This document shows positions 54,957 through 64,000 of a DNA stretch of 64,000 bases, piece by piece. The translations under genes were made by a program, and so were the position numbers. Source of the DNA: Byssochlamys sp. IMV 00236 (lineage: Eukaryota > Ascomycota > Eurotiomycetes > Eurotiales > Thermoascaceae); assembly GCA_001931875.2 (NCBI GenBank), contig MSJH02000814.1:232088-296087 (forward strand), read 5' to 3'. Under the pieces are notes generated by a model. The model saw only the letters and a program-made list of their open reading frames with translations, was not told where the DNA came from and ran no database searches. Within the stretch, counting starts at the first letter, position 1. Each line of letters opens with the position of its first letter.

Positions 54957-57900
54957 GAATAGTGTCTATGTCTATGCGTAGGCAGAGTCTCTCAATATAC
55001 CATTGTATGCTATCACACCAGATATATGTACAACTCTAAGGAAAGGATGAATGCAGAACTCATCTCAGTTCTTGGTTATATCTACTTATTAACTACAGCT
55101 CCACTGGCCTGCCATCCTTGTGAATTATGCCCGTCGCAAGCCTCGCAAAAACTTGATTGTCTTGTCACTTGTAGCAGTCAAACAATTCTTCGACGCTGTG
55201 TTGAAAGCATACCAGTAGGAATAACGAATGAAAACTTCCACAGTAAGGAAACCCTATAGATGGTCGTTGCCTGCGATGGCATACTAGCAATTTTGATTCT
55301 CTCCATTATCTCGATGGGCGAACGATTTTCATTCGCCAAACTCGTCGTCAACACATCAAACGTCTCATCTCTACTCAGCGTCGGTTGCTGCACCGCAATA
55401 TCCTGACCACTCTTCATCCATTCCCATTCGTCAAGAAAGCAATATCCTAATCCTCCAAACCGGATATATAAGCACTAACAATCAACCGCGCCGAGAAGGA
55501 CGCACAGAGAGCAAAACACGACCGTTTTCCATCCATAGTGAGACCCGGATGATCTGTAAATCAAGAAATCGGGATCATTGAAGTAACCCAAGCCGCTCAT
55601 ATCTGGCCAGTAAGCCATTATACTCGTGATATCTATCTAGGTTGTAGTTGCTATCGTTAGTAGTAAGTATCTATACGACCAGTCCATACCCCTCATGAAC
55701 CCGTGATAAGTCCAAATCAGGCAGGTAGTTCGTATGTGTAACTTGGCATTTTCTTGAAGACGTTGATGAATCGAGCCTTACGCTCAGGCCTCGTGGTAGT
55801 TGGCATCTCGATGCGACTAATAATTCCAATCATTTCGCTTTCGATCTAGCTCTTTCGGATCGACACGTCGTACAGAACAGTGCTCTCACCAGTTATAAGC
55901 TGAAGGGGTGAAGCGAGGGGTCTTGTTGTACTGTAGGGCGAGAACAATGTGTGGGCATCATTGGCAGTCGTAGTTGCAGTCATTGATTTCCGTTAGATTT
56001 CAATACTGATTGATCGTCGGCCCAGACAGAAGTATAGTTGTGACTGGCTGCGAAGGCATCTTTTTCCAGCCACTTGGCGATGGTTGGCCTTGAGAGGTGC
56101 AGCTGATGCTTAGGTGGATTCTGACGGACTCGCCAATCTATGCGTAAGATCTGTGACGACAGAGAGTGATCATGCTAAGCAGCATCCAGTTCTGAACATC
56201 GCGTGCTTGCCACCACCTATGATATCTCCGCGGGGCGTGATTGTAGAGTAGAATAAGATCTCCCGGTCTTAGCCTCATTCTTGGGAGACTTCCTATTGGA
56301 GCCTTCTGGTCCGTCCTACCATAAACAGAGCCTCGCCTGTTATTTGACGAATAGTATAGATAGCGCCAGAAATCTAGGAGAAAATTAGAATGTTTTTGTC
56401 AGATCTCGATGTAATTACTTGTCAGGTGTCAGGTACTGTAAGCTGCAGTGTTGGCCGCATGTCAGTAAGACAGCGACAAAAGAATGAAAATGTTAATATC
56501 TATACCGGTTAATAAGTAAATGACCCGCATGGTGGCTGAATTATGGCCGTAGAGTAGTAACTAGCGTTTCCGTACTTAACGGTGTTACTGATGCTTTTGT
56601 ACTCCGTACTTAAACTGACTATTCCAATACGCATCACCTCAGTGGCCAGTCTATAGTGTGTAGACCCTGAGCTAAAAACATACCCTTAATTATCCGACTG
56701 GCTTAGTCCAGTGACTCCAGTCTCTGGTTGGAGTATGACTATGTACTGTATCATTCCATACAGGAAACCGATCAATAGATAGTTGAGCCGCAGAAGATAG
56801 TGGAGGCTCATATGTAGCCAGTCCTCGTAGGAGTGTAAGTGCCAATGGCGATATGAGTAATTACTCCGTGGATATGGCTTAACTGGGCACAATCCGAAGA
56901 TAGATAAGCCCTTGAGATCAATTGCCCCCTAGGGAAACTGTGCGGAAAATAGACGGTTCCTGGAGCCTTTGTCGTCATGTATGGTAGTAGTGACACTTGG
57001 TGTAGTTAGTTAAGTTAACTGGTTAGAAACGATGACTATATTGGTCAATCTCTCACGGCTACGTGGATCAACATAAGTTATTATTGGAATCAATATTAAA
57101 TAACGGTTCGCAGATCTATAGTTAGCTGGAGAAGGAGCGATGCGCGTAGGTTACCCCTGAGATAATACAGAAACTTAAGTTAGTTAACTAATTACCGAGC
57201 CCTTTCTGAAATTTGTAAGCGAGATGTGTTTCGCATGTCGCGCTTATACATAGTTACGGAAGAATAAGATTGCCCTTCCTCAGTTTGGATGTTGCCAACC
57301 AGATAATTATTAACTACCTAGATAACTCTAGTAAGTAGCGGACTGACTCCGTTCCAAGGAACGGGTCTGACTTTAAGCTTTGTCACCTCTAGTGGTGCAG
57401 ATCAATGCACCCATAACTGACTACGTATCCCGAACATTGGTTGACAACTTTACACACAATAAGGATCGAGAACAGATTACCAGTACACCACGACGACGAG
57501 ATCGCAAGCGGTTAATTAAATATATGTGACGACAGGTTTGGGTGACACGCCGCTAGCATGGCTCAAGTCTCCTGAAGAGACTGGGATCATCCACCATATC
57601 TATTTATTTCTCCTCATTGCGGAGGGCGGCCCAACGGTCCGTCCGCACGGGAACGAACCCGTTATGCATCTATATGGGTAGTAGATTCAACTATCTACAC
57701 CGTATTCGTAATGTGATAGCTTTTAGGTACAGTACCATTCGCAAACTCGCAGCTAAGTTCTAACATATGGTAGTCTAGTGGTAACTAGGTAGGTCCTGCT
57801 ATTTGCCCTTATTCGACCCGGGTGCTAGATCCGGGTCGAAAAAAAAAAAAAAACCTGCAAATCCGATCGACTTTTGTGATGCATCATCAGCAACTATGGA

Positions 57901-58372
57901 CGCTAATCGTTTCAACGGTCCATCCACGCGACGCCCCTGCAGGATAGTGGTGGCTTGTTGATTGCCGGTCGCCCACGGAACATTTCGTATGGATTCCTCG
58001 TGGTGGTCTTGGAGAGCCAATGGTTTTTATTGGACGGTCCATACAAATGCTGCCAATGGTCTAGAGTTAAACGGCCGGGGCCTTTCTGGGGAAAAGATAA
58101 TGAATGATAATTGTGTGTTCTTGTCTCGGCGATTGTTGCCCTCTTTTTTCGTATCGCCAAAGTAGCATGTGGCAATGAGTCCGGACTAGGTATGAGGAGG
58201 ATTGGCGCTCTATATATGCAGCTGGGGGGGCACAACCCCAAGCAAGAGGAGGGAAAGACTAAAAAGGTGTTGAAGTCTATCGATTATTCGCCTTCATTCA
58301 GACATAGTTAACTAGCCACTGTGTTGAGCTGCCAAATACCTTAATTCTAAACTAGTCACCAACCTGTGGGAT
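54957..58372. other. 3.4 kb gene-poor stretch
   Basis: AT-rich with many short in-frame stops on both strands. It contains TTAACTAA/GTTAACTGG-type patches near 57008-57025 and 57178-57195, a TACTCCGTAC motif at about 56600 and the tRNA-like/hairpin/poly(A) element near 57771-57854. No gene frame is supportable. Confidence 0.5.
57771..57854 (+). repeat. tRNA-like A-box, hairpin and poly(A): possible short retroposed element
   Basis: TAGTCTAGTGGTAACTAGG (from 57771) looks like a tRNA D-arm/A-box. It is followed by a perfect 10-bp-arm inverted repeat, TTCGACCCGG at 57812-57821 and CCGGGTCGAA at 57831-57840, with a 9-nt loop, and then a run of about 16 A ending at 57854. I could not fold a complete tRNA. 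A decayed SINE-like element is one reading. Confidence 0.3.
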
Positions 58373-59200
58373 ATGGACCAGCGAAAGACCCCAAGACCCG
58401 GCAACTCGGAATCAGGCAAAGCCAAATATCGCCCTCAGCAATCCTGTCTTAGATGTAGGGAAAGAAAAGTTAAAGTGAGTGTGCCATTGTGAACATATAG
58501 AGTACAATACAAATTGCCCAGGCCAGGGCCCACTGACCCCCCCTCGTCTCTTTCCAGTGTGACCGAGCAAAGCCGTGCGGTGCATGCTGCGCCCGCGGCT
58601 TGGAATCTGAATGCCAATATACCACGAACAGTGAGGAGCGTTTCCAGATAGGCCAGGCGGAAACGATCGAAAATCTCCGGAGACAGGTCAGAGAACTGAG
58701 AAAGCTTCTGAGGGAGACGCAGCCACCTGGGGAGTCGGGCAGCAGCGGAGATCTTCAAGTGGAAGTTTATAGACCGTTTGGAGCATCCGAAGTTCAAGCC
58801 TCACATGCGGCAGCGGCTTCTGACTCTCCGGGACTTGTCCCTCAGTCGAGAGCAGTATCTGCAGATACTTTCCAGAATCCAGGCAGCACTGGAAATGTCC
58901 CGATTGGATTCGCGTATGGTTGGTTTTCCCTCCGCATCCAAAAGCACTCATATAATGCAAGATCATGAGCATTGACTGATTACCATCTCTTGAACAGACC
59001 AACCCATTGCACCTGCTAATAGCACTGCTGGCATCCTCTCAGACCCAGAACGCTGGAAAGGAAAGACGGTAATACTACAAGAGATTCTGGATACGATCAG
59101 CGCCTGCGACGACAGTCGAATCTCGCCGTTGATCCATATTATTCGAACAAGTCCTACGCCAGAAGATGCCTTTATGTCGATATACCAGAGCATCCAATAG
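58373..59200 (+). CDS. Short Zn2Cys6 transcription-factor-like protein (221 aa)
   Basis: Exons 58373-58474, 58558-58918 and 58998-59200 join in phase to 221 aa. The zinc cluster is CLRCRERKVKCDRAKPCGAC...C, i.e. CX2CX6CX5CX2CX8C with Cys25, 28, 35, 41, 44 and 53, interrupted by an intron after residue 34 as usual in this family. A coiled coil follows (AETIENLRRQVRELRKLLRE), then a Ser/Ala/Pro-rich linker, then LSDPERWKGKTVILQEILDT and SPLIHIIRTSPTPEDAFMSI. The large fungal-specific middle homology domain is absent, so this is a short or truncated member. The donor of intron 2 (GTTGGT) is not the best consensus; using the overlapping GTATGG would require the +1 frame, which is also open and coding-like. 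DNA binding is likely if expressed. Confidence 0.55.
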
Positions 59201-59736
59201 ATGCATACGCACATACATATATAGCACGTTCGATTTTTTTGCCCGTTCAGACTTTGCCTGCTTCAAGAGCCAATCTGTCAATACCCTTAGCTGCGTTTGA
59301 TACCATCTTGCCATCTATCTTGTTGCACAGTCTTGGTGGACAGAGACCTGTGCGTAGATAGCCGTGGCCGCGTGTTATGATGATTTGACGTTCGTTCTGC
59401 GGGCAATGATGGTTACACTATATCTTTTGGTACCGGATACTATCTAGTGAGTCTTGACTACATTTGCAAAGGATAATTTGGATCATATTCTTCAATTGTT
59501 TTCAAACCCTGCGATGCTATTCTGCACGCTAGGGACAATACATCTCATGGCTGTAGGTGTATCTGCATCTGTATCATTCCATCGTAATCAATAAAGTGTT
59601 GGATATCATGAGTCTTCTTCCTTTTTCAGTTTTTTTCATTTTTCATTTTTTTCCCTCTTTTAGTTTGAGAGATGGGATCATCGCAAAGACGACCCCTTGT
59701 GTGTGGATAAGGTTTTACCAATGGGAGACTGCGCCA
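59201..59736. other. Intergenic, convergent 3' ends
   Basis: AT-rich, with poly-T runs near 59626-59655. No gene seen. Confidence 0.6.
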
Positions 59737-62700
59737 TTAACCCAAGCTTCCGAGCTTCTGCTGCTCGTTGGGGGTCAAGGCAGCATACAGTTCCTGGAAT
59801 CCAGGCTTGGTTGACGCTTCACGGAAGAACTCCAATAGGAATGCCTGCGTCTCGTCGTCGCGCTTCCGAACTCCAAAGACACCTTCCGTGCCTCCTTCGC
59901 CAAATGCCATCAGCTCCTGCTTCGTGACGCCCAGACCAAGATCCAAGACATTGCCGGGGATGTCTTCCCAGTCGTCGCCATCATCGCTTCCCTCTTCCTC
60001 CAAAGTCGCTGCGGTGGCTGCGTCGAGCTCGCGGTTTCCAGAGGCAGAGACAAGCTCCTCCACGAGGACCTTAATGATCTTCAGCGGTGCAGGGACGGTG
60101 GTGTAGTGGTCTGGGTTGGCGCGGGCCTGCGAGCGGGTCTTGATACGGCCAGTGTCCTGGATGATCAGGTCACCTTTGACCTGCACCTGAGCCAACCGAG
60201 GGTCTTGTAGGTTGTAAAGTTTGGAGAGGGCAAAAATGTTCTGCTTGATCTCGTCGTATCCCGCAAAGTTCACCGAGTTTTCCAGCCACTTGCTAATAAC
60301 GATTGCCAAGCCGTTCTGGCCGTTGAGGTCGAGCTGAGCGAGGAAATCAACTACCTCGCGCGGGCTTATCAGGGTCAGACGAGCGAAAACAAGAATCAAA
60401 CTCTGAATGAATTGAGCCTGCTCTGCGGTAGCCAAGCGCTGGGCAACGGCACGAAGAAGCTGCGGGAGGAAAGGTCCCAGCTTCTCCGAACCAGCGCGCT
60501 CGACGAGCTCTGCCGCAAGCTGACCAACTTCTGTGGCAGCGTTATCATCGACAGCCGGTCCGAGCAGGCGATCAATGATCACAAGGACGACCTCGAGTGC
60601 CCCCTTGCCGGTCAATGGGTCCCTCCAGGCGATGAATTGGTCGAAATCATGGGCAAGGATGTGTCTGACGGTAAGCGTAGCAGGCCGGATGAGTTCACCG
60701 TCTGTCGACTCAAGGAGCAGCCTGGTCAACTTGGGCATGATGCTAGCCACCAGGCCAGCAGGAAGGGGAGACAAGCCATTCTCCGTCAAGGCGCGCAGGA
60801 GGTCCACCGCCAGGTTGGTCAGGGCGTTCTCTTGCGTCAAACTCCCGACATCGATCGCTCCTGTCATGGATGGAAGGACCTTCTCACAGAGGCGGATGTA
60901 TGATTCGGTGCCCTGTTCGGCGATCCTCTCAACAATATCCTCAAAGGCCTCGGTAACAATCATCACCAGATGGAAGTTGCTTGCGCCATTGCTGGCAACG
61001 TTGAAGAGCACATCGAGAGCCGTCGAATTGATCACCACGCTGGGATCGACCATGATGGTATCGCGTAACGTTTCAGCCAAAGTGACCTTGAGGTCATCGT
61101 TATCGGTTGACTCTCGAAGATCGTGCTGAGAGATAAACTGAGAGATGGCCGTAATGACGGGCACCTGCAGGGCCTGGGTGGTCGCGGGAGGAAGAGAAGT
61201 CAGGAGATCCTGGAGAACACGAATGCAAGAGACCTGGACGACCTCAGAGGGGTCTTCTGTGATGGCCTTCAGGGAGGCCTCAAGATAAGAAGCCGCCGCC
61301 TGCTGCTGGAACCCGTCAGGCGCAGTCTTGGAGAGAATTCCTGCCACCAGGTATCCCCGAGCGCGCAGAAGCTCCTGCTCCTGCTGAATAGCGAAGTTGA
61401 TGAAATCCGTGAATCTATTAGCCAACTCCAGTGGAATCTGCTGGTCCACCTCGCTAAAGTCACGCAGCAATTGATTGACAATAAACAGCGCGGCCTCACG
61501 AGCCTTCCATCTGCAACACAGTCAGTATTCTGTCATTTGCGGAACAGGCGAGGGGAAGTGCATACGTAGAAGATGCATCCGCGAACAGCGCGCTGGTGTA
61601 GGCAAGAAGACCCTCCACGGTCATCGTCTTTAACCATTCACCCAGCTTGATCACTAGATCACCGCCGCACGTGCGAGGGGTGATATTAGCCGTAACGGAG
61701 GTCTCCTCGGACAGAAACAGGTTGACGTCGATGTCCCATAAGCCTTCCTCCTCCGTGGTGATCTGAGCATAAGCCACAACCAACTTCATCACTTCAGGGA
61801 GCCAGCTCGAAGTCGTGGCCGCCTGTCCAGCATTCTGTAGCTGCGTCTGCAGCTCCGCCTTGACTGGAGGAGCCTTCAATAACGCCTGCATCAGATCCAG
61901 CTCTTCTATAACGAGGAAGTCCAGTGTGTAGGGGAGGGCATCTGTATCCTCCAGACGACCCTGTCGCTCATCCGTGATGTAGAAGTCATGGTAGGGGCCC
62001 TGAATGTTGGAGAGCTCGGTCCAGATCGTCGAGAAGTAGGCGGGAGTTTGAGGAGCTAGGAGGCCGGGAAAGATCATGCGGATCTTCATGAGAGTCTATA
62101 ATAATAGATATCCCGGTCAGTCGGAACCGTGAGCACAGATCACAGGCAGATCTACTATACCTTCACCACCTGCAGTTTCAGGGCAATCGATCCTCTCCAC
62201 TGAGATGCGATCTCCGTCTCCTTCGACTCCTCGTCTTCCGACGGTGGCTGCGGCAGCGGGGCCTTCATGACGGTCAGGAAGAAGGGCGACCATCCTCCCA
62301 ACGCTTCGTCCATGAACTGTTTGACCACTGTCTTGTGCTGCTCCAGCACCATCTCCAACGTATCGAAGCACGAGCGGAACACGGACACGGCCAGTGCCCG
62401 CAAGATGGGCTTTCTGGACTCATTGGTCGCGACGGCAAACAACGATGACACCAAGTCGCGGGCCACGTTGAAGAACTGCTCCTCGCTGAATCCAGTATCC
62501 ACCAGGTCGAGCAAGACCTTCAGCGCACCGTGCAGCGCGCCATCCGTGCTGCTGGGATTATTGATAATGTGCAGCACCGTGGGTAGCAGCTCGGGCCACT
62601 GTTCAGGGAAATCGGCACTGGCGACCTTACTGACAGCATAACTGGCAGCGGATTTGACCCTGCGCTCCGGTACATCCGCCGTAGTGGCCAGCTCCAGGAG

Positions 62701-62979
62701 GACCTGTCGAATGTGCACCTTGTTGGCATCGCTGACCAGCACCTGGCCCTTGAATTCGTCGAGATGCGGCGACCAAGCGGCCTGGATGAAGGTGCGCAAC
62801 ACGGACAGGGCAGACTGTCGCAGGTTGGCCGGAACGGAATTGTGCGAGGCGATGGCCGCGAGAGACAGAGGAAAGGTTTCGTTCGTGTAGAGACGCAGCA
62901 GTCGCAGCTCCGCGGCCTTTCTGGCGTCCGCAGCGGGGGACTGGGTGTCCGCGAGCAGCGGGAGGAGCTCTTGCTCCAT
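59737..62979 (-). CDS. kap114: Importin beta-family nuclear import receptor, Kap114/importin-9 type
   Basis: Three exons (62979-62161, 62095-61566, 61510-59737) join in phase to 1040 aa, the usual Kap114 length. The N-terminal HEAT repeats begin MEQELLPLLADTQSPAADAR with the importin-N region (RKAAELRLLRLYTNETFPLS, SVPANLRQSALSVLRTFIQA). Further features are FPEQWPELLPTVLHII, typical of importin beta repeats, ASSTWKAREAALFIVNQLLR across the third exon junction, and an acidic C-terminal region (EEEGSDDGDDWEDIPGNVLD). Kap114 imports TBP, histones H2A/H2B and other cargoes and is released by Ran-GTP. No odd features; the start is the first ATG with a full HEAT start. Confidence 0.93.
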
Positions 62980-64000
62980 GACGAGAGGGTCAATATCGGA
63001 GGTGGAGAGAGAAAGAGATTCAGATCAACAACGACGACGCTACCCAACAATTATTGGATGACGTCTCCCTCGTCTTGAAAAGAGAAACGGGGGGGGGAGA
63101 TGTGATCAGGGATGATGGACACCCGTTGGAGGGGGGGGAAAGAAACGCGTTATCGGCGCGTGTTTATCCTCGGAGAGTAATAATATAATATTTTTAGGCA
63201 GATGGCGTCGGGAGATTCCCAGATGGGGAAGTTCACTTTTTTTAGGAAGTGGAGGGAGTGGAGGTCACAGGGGGGAATTATTGAATTTCTTTGTGACGGG
63301 GGCCATACAAGCCAAGACGGGCCTTTTTTTTCAGAGTCAGATAGTTAGTTCATTTGACTCGGGCGAGAAATAAGTTACCGTCAAAAGAAAAGAAAAAAAG
63401 AGAGAATAAGTAAAAGTCGAGCAAAAGAAAACAAATGATTGTTTTGTCGGTTGTTGTCAGTTACTTGGTTAGTTAGGGGAAACTGGAAGGGAGAGCCCGT
63501 GGGATGGGATAGATATAATACAATGTGATACAATATGGTATGAGATGCTTAATATATACGTATGGTATTCTCCATCTGATAGCTATTATTATTGACTACT
63601 ACCACCAGCGGGAGGGAGTCTATATAACCGTTATTGGTTGTATGTAATGATTTGTACGGGTTAAACCAACCAAAACAGCACCAAAACACAGAGCAATAAC
63701 TAATAAATAAATGAATGGTTACAGCAGCAATCCAGAGGGGGGAAGCGGGGGGAATAATGATACTCAGACAGAACATAATATAAAATACAATAATACCAAA
63801 CACAACAATACAACAATACAACACAACACAACACAACACAACACAACAGAATATAAAAGCAATCCGGACAGCCTCCTGTCCCAGCCGGCCTACTCTACGT
63901 GTCAGTCCGCAAACGCCCGGTGGAGCAGCTGCTCTGTTGTTTTTTTTTTGAAGCAGTTCCTCACTAATCAATCAATCAATAAGCAAGAATTATTATTATT
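62980..64000. promoter_or_regulatory. kap114 promoter and right edge
   Basis: Gene-free sequence with G runs (63089-63097, 63131-63139), T runs and a simple-sequence patch near the right edge. It should hold the kap114 promoter on its left. No gene seen. Confidence 0.5.
63801..63848. repeat. Imperfect CAACA/ACACA pentanucleotide repeat
   Basis: CAACAATA units passing into about six ACACA/CAACA pentamers, followed by further ATT-rich simple sequence at the right edge. Confidence 0.85.

Noticed and set aside
57600..57670. tRNA-like GGGTTCGTTCCC on the minus strand
   Set aside because: The TTCG loop cannot be closed by a proper five-base T-stem and no acceptor stem or anticodon arm is found.

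Overview
The window reads as a gene-dense piece of a filamentous ascomycete chromosome, most likely Aspergillus or a close Eurotiales relative. Evidence: genes interrupted by short GT-AG introns (roughly 50-115 nt) with CTAAC/CTGAC-like branch sites, an XprF-type hexokinase-like protein, a Het-C protein, a Zn2Cys6 regulator and a SCaMC-type mitochondrial carrier. Gene models were built by hand by joining reading frames across plausible splice sites and checking that every joined model stays in phase. I assign 24 protein-coding genes. I found no rRNA, convincing tRNA, CRISPR array or intact transposon.

Layout. 1-5.5 kb: a small putatively acylated protein, a nuclear-looking hypothetical protein, TFIIA small subunit (toa2), and a small mitochondrial protein diverging from toa2. 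6.4-8.5 kb: XprF-like hexokinase homologue, followed by 3.2 kb without a recognisable gene. 11.7-20.6 kb: a GILT-like anchored protein, a four-helix membrane protein, an unknown basic-tailed protein, an allantoate-permease-type MFS transporter and a mitochondrial SDR. 21-28 kb: gamma-tubulin complex component 4 diverging from ubiquitin-activating enzyme E1. 28.2-36.4 kb: an ECM4-like glutathione transferase, an EF-hand mitochondrial carrier diverging from cyclin C (ssn8), and an APH-family phosphotransferase. 36.4-45.7 kb: a sparse region with only a 200-aa low-complexity protein under a 4.2 kb gene-free upstream stretch and a small mitochondrial protein. 45.7-52.3 kb: a Qc-SNARE (Syn8-like) diverging from a RING/TRAF zinc-finger protein across a triplet repeat, then het-C. 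52.3-59.7 kb: sparse accessory-looking sequence holding a PhyH dioxygenase and a short Zn2Cys6 protein. 59.7-63 kb: importin Kap114/importin-9.

Most genes are housekeeping (transcription, ubiquitin, cytoskeleton, trafficking, nuclear import, mitochondria) and do not form a pathway cluster. Several neighbours are divergently arranged and probably share promoters (toa2/5092 gene, gcpD/uba1, carrier/ssn8, syn8/RING, het-C/PhyH).

The best leads for a second look are a histidine at the apparent zero layer of the Qc-SNARE, a GILT-family protein whose CXXC is replaced by CX5C on a membrane anchor, the 4.2 kb regulatory-looking island upstream of the 200-aa protein, the short Zn2Cys6 gene with a rival reading frame, and a tRNA-like/hairpin/poly(A) element at 57.8 kb. 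I did not see a clear multi-gene novel system.
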